A stretch of 64,000 bases of DNA from an uncultured delta proteobacterium. Its GTDB lineage: Bacteria > Myxococcota_A > Polyangia > Polyangiales > Polyangiaceae. The stretch spans positions 124,001 to 188,000 of the forward strand of contig CAITIQ010000606.1 in assembly GCA_903892415.1 (NCBI GenBank). The letters run 5' to 3'. Shown here piece by piece: positions 1 through 8,441 of this stretch. The position numbers and the translations under genes are program-made. The notes beneath the pieces were generated by a model. It worked only from the letters and a program-made list of their open reading frames with translations. It did not search any database and had not been told where the DNA came from. Every line of letters begins with the position of its first letter. Position 1 is the stretch's first letter.

Positions 1-1
1 G

Positions 2-472
2 CGTATCGTGGAGGTGGCTGGAGCCGAGGAGCAGGAACTCACGGTTGATCTGGTCCCTTTGAATCCAACACCTGCGGCGTCCGAGCCGCCAGCCCCGACG
101 CCCGTTGCAACGCCTGAGCAGCGGCTGCCTTCGCCGCCGCCGCGAGATTCGTTGGGGCCGTGGCCCTGGCTCATGGTTGGCACGACTGGCGCGCTCGGTG
201 TTACCACGGCCATTCTTGGCGCTAGAGCGTTAAGTCTGCAAAGCGATTATGAAGCAGAGCTTCAGTTGCGCACGACCCGCTCGGAGCTCGACGAACTGCG
301 AAGTAGCGCTAAAGGCTTCGCCCTGGCCACCGATGTCGTTGCCGGGGTAACGGCTGCGGCTGCCATCACCAGCATTGTTCTTGTCGTTATAGACGTAAGT
401 GGTGGAGCGGACTCGAGCGAGGTAAAGGTCCAGGCTGGTCCAACCTATATGTCGCTGAGTGCTATGTTCTGA
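2..472 (+). CDS. C-terminal part of a membrane-anchored protein (5' end outside window)
   Basis: The reading frame is open from the first bases, so the true start lies upstream. A GTG at position 8 is in frame but is unlikely to be the start. The visible part has an acidic stretch, then a Pro/Ala-rich linker. Two hydrophobic segments follow (about residues 53-75 and 105-130), separated by a charged region able to form a coiled coil. Many Myxococcota proteins with PEGA or TPR N-terminal modules end in this way, with two membrane segments, so an envelope-anchored protein is likely. The functional domain is not visible, so no function is assigned. The next gene begins 110 bp downstream. Confidence 0.6.
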   Translation, partial: RIVEVAGAEEQELTVDLVPLNPTPAASEPPAPTPVATPEQRLPSPPPRDSLGPWPWLMVGTTGALGVTTAILGARALSLQSDYEAELQLRTTRSELDELRSSAKGFALATDVVAGVTAAAAITSIVLVVIDVSGGADSSEVKVQAGPTYMSLSAMF

Positions 473-582
473 CGCTGAGGGATGGGTTCCAGGTGGTGGC
501 AGCGACCGTCAGCCATGCGAAAGTAGCCCAGCAGACAGGGCCAGTGATTGCATCCTAGTCGCTCCTCTGCCATTCCTCGGCC

Positions 583-1074
583 ATGTCACGGGTTTTGATC
601 CTGTTTGCGAGCATGCTTTGCGCTGGCTGCACGACTTTGATGTCGAGTCCGGACTATGCTGGCGGCGCTTTGGCAGAGGAGGCTCCTCTGCGCATGGCCC
701 GAGAGGAACGCACCCTCCGTTCCCAAAATGAGTCGGCGGTCAATGAACCACGCTCGATTGGTGCCAAGCATGTACTGGTGATGCACAGTGGCTCTGAACG
801 AAAGCCGCCGGAGATCACCCGCTCACGTGCCGAGGCAAGAACTCGCGCGGAGGAAGCGCTCGCCAAGGCCAGGGCCGGACAAAAATTCGACGATCTGGTG
901 ATTGAGTACAGTGACGAGCCAGGAGCAGAGGACCGCGCTGGTGACCTCGGCGTATTCACCAAAAAAGAGATGGTGAAGGCCTTCTCAGATGCTGCGTTTA
1001 AGCTGAAAGTCGGCGAGACGAGCGAGATTGTGGAAACTCCCTTTGGATTTCATATCATTCAGCGGACGGAGTAA
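583..1074 (+). CDS. PpiC-type (parvulin) peptidyl-prolyl isomerase lipoprotein
   Basis: The 163-residue product starts with a short signal peptide ending in the lipobox LCAGC, so Cys16 is the probable lipidated residue and the protein should sit on a membrane facing the periplasm. Residues from about 60 to the end form a parvulin rotamase domain: KHVLVMHSG at its start, then GDLGVFTKKEM, and the closing strand TPFGFHIIQR. Parvulins of this type isomerise X-Pro bonds in exported or outer-membrane proteins. There is no SurA or PrsD-like chaperone extension, so this is a minimal parvulin. It is followed after 2 nt by another lipoprotein gene, so the two are probably co-transcribed. Confidence 0.88.
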   Translation: MSRVLILFASMLCAGCTTLMSSPDYAGGALAEEAPLRMAREERTLRSQNESAVNEPRSIGAKHVLVMHSGSERKPPEITRSRAEARTRAEEALAKARAGQKFDDLVIEYSDEPGAEDRAGDLGVFTKKEMVKAFSDAAFKLKVGETSEIVETPFGFHIIQRTE

Positions 1075-1076
1075 TC

Positions 1077-1976
1077 ATGTTCGTTCGATCGCTTTTGATG
1101 GTGGGCCTCGTGACGCTGGGTGTGGCCTGCGGTGACTCCGCGACGAGCGGTGGCGGGCAAGGCGGCGCGGGTGGCGATGGGGGCGCGGGTGGCGATGGGG
1201 GTGCCGGTGGCAGCAATGCCACTCCCCAAGCCGTGCAGGACGCGATCGATCTCTGTTACGTCTCTCTGCAGGGAGACGTCTCGCAGCGGCAGGCGGGCCT
1301 TGATGCGCTCCACGAGGCAACTAAGAGCTACCCTGAGGAGGGGCGCGCATTTCTCTTTTTGGGTATGTGCTCGCTGGCTGCTCTGGCCGAGGACAACAAT
1401 ATCAGCGTACTCAAAGACATTGAGCCAGCGCTTGAGCGAGCGGTCGAGCTGCTTCCCGAGGACCGCAGGATTCCGGGCTGGCTAGCGACAGTCCGGGTTC
1501 AAACCGCGCTCGTGCTCAATGACGAGGCAGGCCTGGCAGAGGCAATCGATGAGATGATTGCAGCCTCTGACCTCTACCCTGAGTTCAATAACGTCTCGCT
1601 AGCGATAGCGTTTTCGCAGTTTCCTCTCGATACGCCGTATCCACAAATGGCCGTCGATCGGTTGGAGGCTATCAAGGACTGCGGCGAGTCGGACGAGAAG
1701 TGTCGGGACAATGAAGCCGCGCCGCACAACGTCCCAGGGTCGGTCATGCTCTTTGGTGACGTCTATGCGCGAGTCGGGGACAGTGCCACCGCCCGTGCCT
1801 ACTACGAACAGGCGTTGGTTCAGCCTTCCTCCGCGAACTGGATTTATGCAGAGGACGCCCAAGCCATCATCGACGGATTGGACGCACGGGTAACCGCGTG
1901 GACTGACGCCGACTCAACGAACGATCCAGCGTTCTTTCTATCGGGTGAACGCACGTGTCGAAGTTGTCACCAGTGA
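1077..1976 (+). CDS. TPR-like lipoprotein with a C-terminal CXXCH motif
   Basis: The 299-residue product has a signal peptide with lipobox (GVAC, Cys18), then a Gly-rich linker with repeats of GGAGGDGG, then alpha-helical TPR-like repeats (about residues 50-280). The linker style is typical of myxobacterial lipoproteins. The last six residues are CRSCHQ, a CXXCH sequence that in exported proteins is the usual site for covalent haem c. One motif at the extreme C-terminus with no cytochrome fold around it is odd. It may bind haem or metal, or may not be used. The start lies 2 nt after the parvulin stop, suggesting an operon. The specific function is unknown. Confidence 0.75.
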   Translation: MFVRSLLMVGLVTLGVACGDSATSGGGQGGAGGDGGAGGDGGAGGSNATPQAVQDAIDLCYVSLQGDVSQRQAGLDALHEATKSYPEEGRAFLFLGMCSLAALAEDNNISVLKDIEPALERAVELLPEDRRIPGWLATVRVQTALVLNDEAGLAEAIDEMIAASDLYPEFNNVSLAIAFSQFPLDTPYPQMAVDRLEAIKDCGESDEKCRDNEAAPHNVPGSVMLFGDVYARVGDSATARAYYEQALVQPSSANWIYAEDAQAIIDGLDARVTAWTDADSTNDPAFFLSGERTCRSCHQ

Positions 1977-2013
1977 GCTTTTCGACCTTCAGCGCGCACT
2001 CACAGCGAACGTT

Positions 2014-3147
2014 CTAGCTGTGAGTGGGGGCTGGCGGGTGGTTGAGCAACTCTTTGCGTTGCTCCGCTAGGTGCCAGGGCAGTTGCTCGTACACATCGTC
2101 AAAAATGGTCTCGCGCGCCGGGGCCTCATACTTCTCAACCAAGGTAATGGCCTCGCCGATTTCGACGTTGAGTTCTTTCTCGAGCTCTTCCTCCCGGCTG
2201 TCATTCCAAAGCCCACGCTTCGTTAGGTGCAGTTGGAGGCGCTTCTTCGGGTCCTTGGCAATCCACTCATCCACCTCCTCTTGCGACCGATAGCGAGTGG
2301 GATCATCGCTCGAGGAGTGCGCGCCAATGCGGTAGGTCACGCACTCGATGAAGCTTGGTCCTTCACCGGCGCGCGCGGCTTCCACGCAGCGTTTGATTGT
2401 GTCGTAGACGGCCAATAGGTCATTCCCGTCCACTCGGTAGGAGGGCACACCGTAGGCCCGACCTTTGACGGCGAAGGTTGAACTAGCCGTCTGTTTGGAC
2501 GCAGGGACGCTGATCGCCCAGTGGTTGTTCTGGCAGATCGTCACGCACGGAACGCGGTAGACAGCTGCGAAGTTGAGTGCGTTGTGAAAGTCAGGCTGGC
2601 TTGTCGCGCCGTCGCCCAAGAAGCCCAATACAACCGTCTTGTCTCCCTTTAACTTGGAAGCCCAAGCTGCCCCCACGGCTTGAGGAAGCTGCGGTCCGAT
2701 GCAGCTCGACCAAGAGACTTGATTGACCGCCCTTCCCGCCATGTGCGACGGCTGCATACGGCCTTTGAGTACGTCATGGGAGTTGCCGAAGATCTGCGCG
2801 ATGTAGCGCGTCAGCGGAAAGCCACGGACGAGCATGATTGAACTCTCGCGCAACGCCTGGAAAACCCAGTCGTCTTTGGCGATAGCGAGGGCGGCTGCGA
2901 TCGGCGTGGCTTCCTGTCCGGTGCAGGTGCCATAGAAGCCAATGCGACCTTGCCGCTGCAGCAGCATCATGCGCGCATCGAGCACGCGCAGACGCTTCAT
3001 CTCGCGGTATGCGCGTAACAGCACTTCCTCAGACGCTAGGGATGAGTACCCGTCCACAATCGAACCATCGTCGTTGAGAACGCGAAAGAGCCCTTCATCG
3101 GAAAGACCGGCGATCTTGGCTGAGTCGAGCGTCATGTCTGCGGTCAT
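2014..3147 (-). CDS. bkdA: Branched-chain 2-oxoacid dehydrogenase E1 component, alpha subunit
   Basis: The 377-residue product is a thiamine-diphosphate E1-alpha subunit. It would decarboxylate branched-chain 2-oxoacids and pass the acyl group to the E2 lipoyl domain. The TPP motif runs from GDGATSQ to QNNHWAIS (about residues 180-215). The phosphorylation-loop region with YRIGAHSSSDDPTRYRS is close to mitochondrial BCKDH E1-alpha, closer than to pyruvate dehydrogenase. The frame stays open to 3441, but that extension is low-complexity and overlaps the neighbouring lipoprotein gene. Met at 3147, or a second Met at 3135, is therefore the better start. No E1-beta, E2 or E3 gene is nearby, so partners must be encoded elsewhere. 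Confidence 0.88.
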   Translation of the reverse strand: MTADMTLDSAKIAGLSDEGLFRVLNDDGSIVDGYSSLASEEVLLRAYREMKRLRVLDARMMLLQRQGRIGFYGTCTGQEATPIAAALAIAKDDWVFQALRESSIMLVRGFPLTRYIAQIFGNSHDVLKGRMQPSHMAGRAVNQVSWSSCIGPQLPQAVGAAWASKLKGDKTVVLGFLGDGATSQPDFHNALNFAAVYRVPCVTICQNNHWAISVPASKQTASSTFAVKGRAYGVPSYRVDGNDLLAVYDTIKRCVEAARAGEGPSFIECVTYRIGAHSSSDDPTRYRSQEEVDEWIAKDPKKRLQLHLTKRGLWNDSREEELEKELNVEIGEAITLVEKYEAPARETIFDDVYEQLPWHLAEQRKELLNHPPAPTHS

Positions 3148-3187
3148 TCCCACGGCTTGGAGTGTGAAGCAACCTCGGCTGGGGCTG

Positions 3188-4117
3188 CTAGGGGTGACAG
3201 AACCCAACGTTCGCGAAGCCTGTGTTGAGCGAGTTTGTGTCGCACAGCTGGCCAGCCGGGCAGCCTCCCAGCCCTGGCGGCATGTTCGAGTTGCCCTCAC
3301 ACATGAAGCGGCACACGTCTCCCCCGCCATCGTCGATACAGATGCTGCTATCGGCGCAATCGTTGAGCGCAACGCAAGGCTGCCCTTCCGCGATCGCCGT
3401 ATCACCTGCCAGTGGGAAGCAGCCGACGACGCCGGGGTCATCGAGGTAGCAGTTTTCGTCGCTCGGGCAGGACTCAGGGTCGAAGAGGTTGCACGCCTGC
3501 GGGAAGGTGCAGGCCTTGAACACGACGTCGACCAACATGCCGTTTTCCATCACTTGGACCGGCATGCCGTTCGGCCCGTTCAAGGTGACGTTCAGGTTGC
3601 AAGAGCCGCCAACACACTGGGCTTCATTGTCGGGGCAACAGAACGGGGTGCAGTAGTCTCCAACACAGGTGAGATGCGCCTCACAATCTTCGGGCTGAGA
3701 GCAGCTCTCCCCAATCCCTTTGAGGCCGTTCTTGGTAATGCAGTTGGAGATCGGATCGTAGCCGGCTTCAGGCCCGTCGATGATCTCGCAGGTGTCCGTC
3801 GATACCGGGCAGTCTTGCAAATAGAGGTCGCAGTTGCCTTTGGGCACGTTGTTGGTCGGCATTGAGCAGGGCGCGGTGCCACCGCCTTCACCACCACCAC
3901 CTGCGCTTGGTCCACCGCCCGGCCCTGGGCCTGAGCCACCTTCAACGCCGCCGGTTCCCCCGCCCATGCCACCGCCCGTGGTCGTCGATCCACCGCCGCC
4001 AGGGCCAGGTCCGGAGCCGCCAGTGTCGCTGCCAGCCGTGGCCGTTGAACCAGAATCACCGCAAGCGAGCAGGGCGATCAGGGGAAGGCAACTCGCAGCA
4101 AGCTTCATTCGCAACAT
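3188..4117 (-). CDS. Cys-rich lipoprotein with Gly-rich linker
   Basis: The 309-residue product has a signal peptide with lipobox (LLAC, Cys19). A linker of about 60 residues made almost only of Gly, Ser, Thr and Pro follows, then a Cys-rich globular part (about residues 83-309) with many paired cysteines in CxxxxxCxxx patterns. Such domains are common in predicted surface lipoproteins of Polyangiales and are expected to be disulfide-rich. No catalytic motif is visible. A GAGG Shine-Dalgarno-like sequence lies just upstream of the ATG at 4117; a second ATG at 4108 is possible. The gene is upstream of and co-directional with the E1-alpha gene, with a 40-bp gap. Confidence 0.75.
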   Translation of the reverse strand: MLRMKLAASCLPLIALLACGDSGSTATAGSDTGGSGPGPGGGGSTTTGGGMGGGTGGVEGGSGPGPGGGPSAGGGGEGGGTAPCSMPTNNVPKGNCDLYLQDCPVSTDTCEIIDGPEAGYDPISNCITKNGLKGIGESCSQPEDCEAHLTCVGDYCTPFCCPDNEAQCVGGSCNLNVTLNGPNGMPVQVMENGMLVDVVFKACTFPQACNLFDPESCPSDENCYLDDPGVVGCFPLAGDTAIAEGQPCVALNDCADSSICIDDGGGDVCRFMCEGNSNMPPGLGGCPAGQLCDTNSLNTGFANVGFCHP

Positions 4118-4163
4118 GGGGCACCTCTCGAAATGACTTTAAGACCGAGCCCGGATCCTAGCA

Positions 4164-4763
4164 TCAACCTTGGGGGCCCGGTGGACGCGGAGCGAAGACT
4201 TCTTCGTCATCCGGCTCACGACCCCTCAGGGTCATTACGTGCAGGAAGATCAGCCCTAGGGCCAAGCCAACTTCGATCTTCCCGACAAGCTCTGCACGAC
4301 GATGGGTCTGCTCGAGGAGCGCGCCCTTCTCGCCCTCATTGCGGACGGCTCCCGACTCGTGCAACGCGCTGATTTGAGGCGTCAGGTTCAACGCCATGTA
4401 GGCTGCACAGCCCGCCAGTGCCACTGAAACCAGCCGTCGAACTCGGTCCCACGGCTGGGGCGGTTGGTGGCGGGTGAGCATGGTTCGCGCGACTTCCACC
4501 AAAAGTGCAATGCACGCAGCTCCCAAGGCGATCTGACCAAAGCTCGCGAAGGCAGCACCCATCGCCGTGCCTGAGAAAGGCTTGGGCGTTAGCCGAAAAA
4601 CGGCCGGTGCTGCCGTTGCTCCGAGCGCGATCATCCCTCCGAAAATGAGCGCTGCGCAGCCGATCCCAACCGATGCGGCAACCCGCTCGAACGCCAAGCG
4701 TCTCTTGCTGCGTTGCTCGGACGAGTTGGGCACAAGATCGTCTTCAGAGAAGGTTTCACTCAT
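4164..4763 (-). CDS. DUF4149 family integral membrane protein
   Basis: The 199-residue product has four predicted membrane segments: about residues 28-52, 66-90, 108-128 and 160-178. The first two are rich in small residues (IGCAALIFGGMIALGATAAPAVF). The arrangement and the AAPAVF / FGQ region fit the DUF4149 (TMEM205-like) family, whose function in bacteria is unknown. Its start codon overlaps the stop of the upstream HEAT-repeat gene (ATGA at 4760-4763), so translation is likely coupled. The C-terminus is acidic and Pro-rich and should be cytoplasmic. Confidence 0.75.
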   Translation of the reverse strand: MSETFSEDDLVPNSSEQRSKRRLAFERVAASVGIGCAALIFGGMIALGATAAPAVFRLTPKPFSGTAMGAAFASFGQIALGAACIALLVEVARTMLTRHQPPQPWDRVRRLVSVALAGCAAYMALNLTPQISALHESGAVRNEGEKGALLEQTHRRAELVGKIEVGLALGLIFLHVMTLRGREPDDEEVFAPRPPGPQG

Positions 4764-5770
4764 GAGTTCACCTCAAGTTGGCGAAGCGCCTCGACTACGG
4801 CATCCTGATCTGCCAGTTCGGGGTGCCCAAGCATGGCCTCCAGCAGTGGCCGCGCGCTGTTGAGCTTTGCGCGTCCGGCGGCCGATGCGCCCATGGTGCG
4901 GCGTGCGATGGAGGAGGCCCTGAGCTCTTTCAGAATCGCGTCCTGCTCGCGCGGATCGCCCAGTCGGGCCAAAGCGACCCGGGCATTCCACTGACAAGGG
5001 TCTCGCGACAAACCCAGGAAGCCTCCGCGGGCGCGCGCTCTGAGCGAAGGTTCGGCCGCTTTGAGCTGGCGTTCACCAATCAACTCCAAGATCCCGGCGA
5101 GGTCTTCGTTGTCGATGGGGCCAAGCTTCCCCTCAGCCGCTTCCAATAAAGTGGCGTCGCCCCAGTCCTTGCCCGCCGTCGCAACGATAATCGCTGCTAC
5201 CGCCCGCACTGGCGCAGCATCGTGACGCAAGCACGCTCTCGCCCTCGCCAAAACCCGTTCGTCCGTCGACGGCTCGTTCCAGAGTTCCTCGGTCATTCGT
5301 AGCGCAATGTGCACGATCGCTGGATCCTCGTCGCGCGTGCGAGCAAGCATCGCAGGGAGCGCTCGTTCCCTTGGTGCAACCCGCGCATAGGCCATCGTCG
5401 CTTGAAAGCGCACTTCGGGACGCTCGTCGGAAAGGCCATCGAGCAACGCCTCTTCAGCTCGCGCGTCCTTGAGCAGGCCTAGGCCCAGGATCGCGTACTG
5501 CCGGGCCAGCGCGCTTTCGTCGTTGGCCATCGTTACGAGCCAGGGCAAGCCCTCGGAAAGCCCCGCGTCGCCAATTGCCTCCGCAGCACGGGCCCGCACT
5601 TCAGCGGCAGTGTCGCAAACGGCTTGTTCCAGGCCTCCAAGTACTGCTGCGCGGTCCGCTTCCACGTAGGCCATCAAGTCGCGAAGCGCCGCCACTCGCA
5701 CGGCAGGCTTTGGCTCTGCGAGATCGCGAAGAGCTGCTGCGAGCGTCCTCGGGAGGGGCGAGTAGAACAC
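4760..5770 (-). CDS. HEAT-repeat protein
   Basis: The 336-residue product consists almost wholly of helical HEAT-type repeats of about 30 residues. Typical units are AVRVAALRDLMAYV, AEVRARAAEAIGDAG, PEVRFQATMAYARVAP and APVRAVAAIIVATAG. HEAT or PBS-lyase-type repeats make scaffold surfaces for protein-protein contacts, and there is no catalytic domain here. The start is GTG at 5770. No signal peptide is visible, so it is probably cytoplasmic. It overlaps the start of the DUF4149 membrane protein by 4 nt, and the pair probably forms one transcription unit. The partner protein is unknown. Confidence 0.8.
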   Translation of the reverse strand: MFYSPLPRTLAAALRDLAEPKPAVRVAALRDLMAYVEADRAAVLGGLEQAVCDTAAEVRARAAEAIGDAGLSEGLPWLVTMANDESALARQYAILGLGLLKDARAEEALLDGLSDERPEVRFQATMAYARVAPRERALPAMLARTRDEDPAIVHIALRMTEELWNEPSTDERVLARARACLRHDAAPVRAVAAIIVATAGKDWGDATLLEAAEGKLGPIDNEDLAGILELIGERQLKAAEPSLRARARGGFLGLSRDPCQWNARVALARLGDPREQDAILKELRASSIARRTMGASAAGRAKLNSARPLLEAMLGHPELADQDAVVEALRQLEVNS

Positions 5771-5800
5771 TATGGCCTCTCTGAGCGAGTCTTCACGGCC

Positions 5801-6280
5801 TCAGCTACCTTCGCAAACTTGAGGCTCGATCGGAGGCGCATCGTTGGCGACGAAGCAAACACCCGAGTCGCGGATTTCCGACTCGATGTCGATCGACTCC
5901 GCTGCACGTTCGGATGGCTTGCGGCACACGTAGCCATCGCGACAGTCCCCGTCCTCCTCACAGGCATACATGCAGAAAGTGCGTTGGAAGCGTTTCCACC
6001 GAGGATCTGTCGAGTTCACAACGCAGGCAGGGTCCAGCGAGAGACCAAAGCCGACGCAAACTGCCTCGTCGGCGCAGGTGTCGGGTTCGCACGAAAAGAC
6101 CGTGCAGTAGCCGTCTGGTTGGCTGGTATCGCACAGGCGGTCGCCCTGCGCGGAGCAGTCGGTGCCCGTTACGCACGAGTCACCGATCTGGGGACGGCAA
6201 CCCGCAGATGTGACCCCTAGCGCCACGATCAACCCTGGCCAAACCCCTGACAACGGACGGCGAAACAACACCAGCGGCAC
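5801..6280 (-). CDS. Small Cys-rich lipoprotein
   Basis: The 159-residue product starts at GTG 6280. The N-terminus has two arginines, a hydrophobic core and the lipobox VTSAGC. The frame is open up to 6406, but that extension lacks signal-peptide character, and AAGGG lies about 11 nt upstream of the GTG. After the lipobox come at least a dozen cysteines in short spacings (DSCVTGTDC, CEPDTCADEAVC, CEEDGDCRDGYVC). This is the pattern of disulfide-rich surface lipoproteins found elsewhere in this window. No enzyme motif is visible. It precedes the HEAT-repeat gene on the same strand with a 30-bp gap. Confidence 0.7.
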   Translation of the reverse strand: MPLVLFRRPLSGVWPGLIVALGVTSAGCRPQIGDSCVTGTDCSAQGDRLCDTSQPDGYCTVFSCEPDTCADEAVCVGFGLSLDPACVVNSTDPRWKRFQRTFCMYACEEDGDCRDGYVCRKPSERAAESIDIESEIRDSGVCFVANDAPPIEPQVCEGS

Positions 6281-6376
6281 CCTAGTACATCCCTTGACAA
6301 GATTCTGCGGCTCACAGCAAGCTCGTCCAAAAGTTACGCTACGGCACAAATCAGGCCTGGCGTCGGACCGCGACAA

Positions 6377-6405
6377 TTGACACGCTTCGCGAGGACCCCT
6401 AGACA
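6377..6405 (+). promoter_or_regulatory. Candidate sigma-70-type promoter for the ferredoxin operon
   Basis: A perfect TTGACA (-35) lies at 6377-6382. After a 17-nt spacer, TAGACA sits at the -10 position (6400-6405). The predicted transcript start is about 30 nt before the ferredoxin ATG at 6440. The -10 box matches the consensus at only three positions, so this is a weak assignment from spacing and the -35 box alone. Confidence 0.35.
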
Positions 6406-6439
6406 CGCGCCATCTTTTTCAAGCGTTAGGCGACACCCA

Positions 6440-6745
6440 ATGGCAACGTACATCACGGACGACTGCATCAACTGCGGAGCCTGCGAGCCCGAATGCCCCA
6501 ATGAAGCAATCAGCGAGGGCGACGAAATCTATGTGATCGATCCGGAGCTCTGCACCGAGTGCGTGGGCTTCTACGATCATGAGGCGTGCCAGGCCGTGTG
6601 CCCGGTTGAGTGCTGCTTGCCCGATCCCAAGCACCCTGAGCAGGAGCCGTTGCTGATCGAGCGCGCGCAACGGTTGCATCCAGACGATGCGGAACTGCTC
6701 AAGCGCGCTCAGGCGAACGAGTATCCCTCCCGCTTCCGCAAGTGA
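6440..6745 (+). CDS. yfhL: YfhL-type 2[4Fe-4S] ferredoxin
   Basis: The 101-residue product closely follows the YfhL ferredoxin pattern. The first cluster motif is CINCGACEPECPNEAI (Cys9, 12, 15, 19). The second is CTECVGFYDHEACQAVCP, with the long insertion between cysteines that is characteristic of this subgroup. It should be a low-potential cytoplasmic electron carrier; the physiological partner is not evident here. ATG at 6440 is preceded by AGG at 6428-6430. It is the first gene of a tight four-gene unit (gaps of 4, 12 and 9 nt) that also encodes two lipoproteins and a Ser/Thr kinase. Confidence 0.9.
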   Translation: MATYITDDCINCGACEPECPNEAISEGDEIYVIDPELCTECVGFYDHEACQAVCPVECCLPDPKHPEQEPLLIERAQRLHPDDAELLKRAQANEYPSRFRK

Positions 6746-6749
6746 CACT

Positions 6750-7511
6750 GTGAGCCGAAGGCGATCACGTGCTGCCATCCTGCTCGTCGGGGTGGTCGGC
6801 TCGCTCGTCGTCTCGGGTTGCGCGGGCGGAGTGCCGTTGATGCATCCAGCGCATGTGCTCCCGCCGGGCAACGTGACGGTGGGTGCTGGTGTTGCTGGGC
6901 AAGTTGGGGGCGTTTCGCTCACGACGTCGAACGGCAGCAAGAACGCACTCACCGCCGAAGAGCTGAGCGTTGCACCCGGCGTGGCGCCGTGGGCAAACGG
7001 CCGCATAGGCATCACGGGGGACAACGAGGCCTCGCTCACCTACAGTGGGCGGTCGCTTCGTTTGGGAGTACGGCACGCGTTTCCGGTTGGCAAGCTCCAC
7101 CTATCCACGGAACTGGGTGGCAATGCGGTTCTGCCGCGCACGAGAAGCGACGACGAAGTGACGCAGGCCTTTGGTGGCGGCGCCGACGTTCCCATCTTGC
7201 TCGGCTGGACGAGCGATGCCGAACTTTATTCGCTTTGGGGCGGTCCTCGGGCTGGCTTCAATCTGCTCTCTGGCCAGGTCCTCCCGTCGCTCGTGGACAA
7301 CGCCGATCCAGCGGGAGATCCCATTCCGTTCGAAGGGACAACTTGGTCCGTCGGTGGGGTCGTTGGTGCCAGGGTGGGGTTCAGAACCTTTCACGCCGTG
7401 CTCGAAATGGGGGTTGCCTACTTGCGAGCAGACGGAACATTTGGCGAGGTAGAGGTTGGGTTCGACCAGCTTGTGATCACCCCTGGCGGTGCTTTCAACG
7501 TGAGCTTCTGA
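6750..7511 (+). CDS. Predicted outer-membrane lipoprotein
   Basis: The 253-residue product starts at GTG 6750, 4 nt after the ferredoxin stop. Arginines, a hydrophobic stretch and the lipobox VVSGC (Cys24) follow immediately. The rest alternates hydrophobic and polar residues with many Gly and aromatic residues (GRIGITGDNEASLTYSGRSL, WSVGGVVGARVGFRTF), suggesting amphipathic beta-strands. It ends in FNVSF, a terminal Phe typical of outer-membrane beta-barrels. A lipidated barrel or barrel-like outer-membrane protein is the most likely reading. The exact family is not recognised. Confidence 0.65.
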   Translation: MSRRRSRAAILLVGVVGSLVVSGCAGGVPLMHPAHVLPPGNVTVGAGVAGQVGGVSLTTSNGSKNALTAEELSVAPGVAPWANGRIGITGDNEASLTYSGRSLRLGVRHAFPVGKLHLSTELGGNAVLPRTRSDDEVTQAFGGGADVPILLGWTSDAELYSLWGGPRAGFNLLSGQVLPSLVDNADPAGDPIPFEGTTWSVGGVVGARVGFRTFHAVLEMGVAYLRADGTFGEVEVGFDQLVITPGGAFNVSF

Positions 7512-7523
7512 TAAGCTGCGCTT

Positions 7524-8432
7524 GTGTTCGTTCGTCTCGTTGCATCGGCCCTCGTGGCTCTGAGCTTTGGTTGTGCTGCCGAGTCTCCGGAGGACCTGGC
7601 CGCTCACGAAGAAGGGGAGGCACGACCGCTACACGCGCGCGTTTTGGTCGAGCGTACTGCGGAGGCTGGCAGCGTTCGAACCAACGTTTCCGCGAAGTTC
7701 TTCCAGGTCGGCGGCAAAGAGCTCGAGCTTGCAGACCGCTTCATTGGTTTTGGCCCAGCCCTTCCAGCGGAAGGCGAATGCGTGGCGATGACCGCGCTCG
7801 ACGGCGTTTTGCGAAAACCGTCGGCTGACTTTGCGGTGGACTTGCTGGACGTTGGAGACGTCGTCCTTTCGCTACCGAACGTCGATAGCCAGACCTTGCT
7901 TGCGGCCCGAGCGTTCCCGGACGTCGGGGAGATCGTGTCGGGAGTCTTCTACACCTCTCCAAACGCCGAGTTGGGTCTGCCAGCCCCAGGCCGTTACAAG
8001 CTCGAAGCCGGTTGTTTTGACCTGCAGTCTCCACACGCTCGGTCGCAGTGTCGCGGAACCACGCTTGGTGACGGCCTCGCTATCGAAGCCATTGCACCCA
8101 GCCCGCCGAACAACGCTGGCCTTGATACGGCTAACAGCATCAAGCGAGGCAGTGACTTGAAAGTTCGTTGGGACGTTGACCGCTCCACGCCCGCGATTCA
8201 GTCGACCATCTACGTGGACTTCATTGCGGAACGTTCTTATCGCTGCAGCTTCGCTGACGAGGGAGCGGCGGTTCTGCCCTCGGAGATCACCTTGGACGCT
8301 GGTGCTCGTGAACTCGTCACTGTGGTCGTGCATCGGCTTTCGCACCAACAGCTTCGCGACGAGGGCGAGCAACCTTTTGAGGCCACCGTACTCTTTGATC
8401 TCTCGGAATCGTTCGAGCTATTTGCGGAGTAG
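7524..8432 (+). CDS. Hypothetical lipoprotein
   Basis: The 302-residue product starts at GTG 7524 and has a signal peptide with lipobox (LSFGC, Cys17). The mature part is predicted mostly beta-strand, possibly two immunoglobulin-like or beta-sandwich domains (about residues 40-165 and 170-300), the second with a Cys pair. No catalytic or binding motif was recognised. It lies third in the ferredoxin-kinase unit, 12 nt after the previous stop and 9 nt before the kinase start. It could therefore be an envelope protein linked to the signalling output of that kinase; this is inference from position only. Confidence 0.65.
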   Translation: MFVRLVASALVALSFGCAAESPEDLAAHEEGEARPLHARVLVERTAEAGSVRTNVSAKFFQVGGKELELADRFIGFGPALPAEGECVAMTALDGVLRKPSADFAVDLLDVGDVVLSLPNVDSQTLLAARAFPDVGEIVSGVFYTSPNAELGLPAPGRYKLEAGCFDLQSPHARSQCRGTTLGDGLAIEAIAPSPPNNAGLDTANSIKRGSDLKVRWDVDRSTPAIQSTIYVDFIAERSYRCSFADEGAAVLPSEITLDAGARELVTVVVHRLSHQQLRDEGEQPFEATVLFDLSESFELFAE

Positions 8433-8441
8433 GGCGTTCAC

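Noticed and set aside
3148-3441. N-terminal extension of the E1-alpha protein
   Set aside because: It has Ser/Thr/Arg-rich low-complexity character and overlaps the neighbouring lipoprotein gene; the family similarity starts after 3147.
2942-3865. 307-residue open frame on the plus strand
   Set aside because: It is antisense to the E1-alpha and Cys-rich lipoprotein genes and shows no domain of its own.
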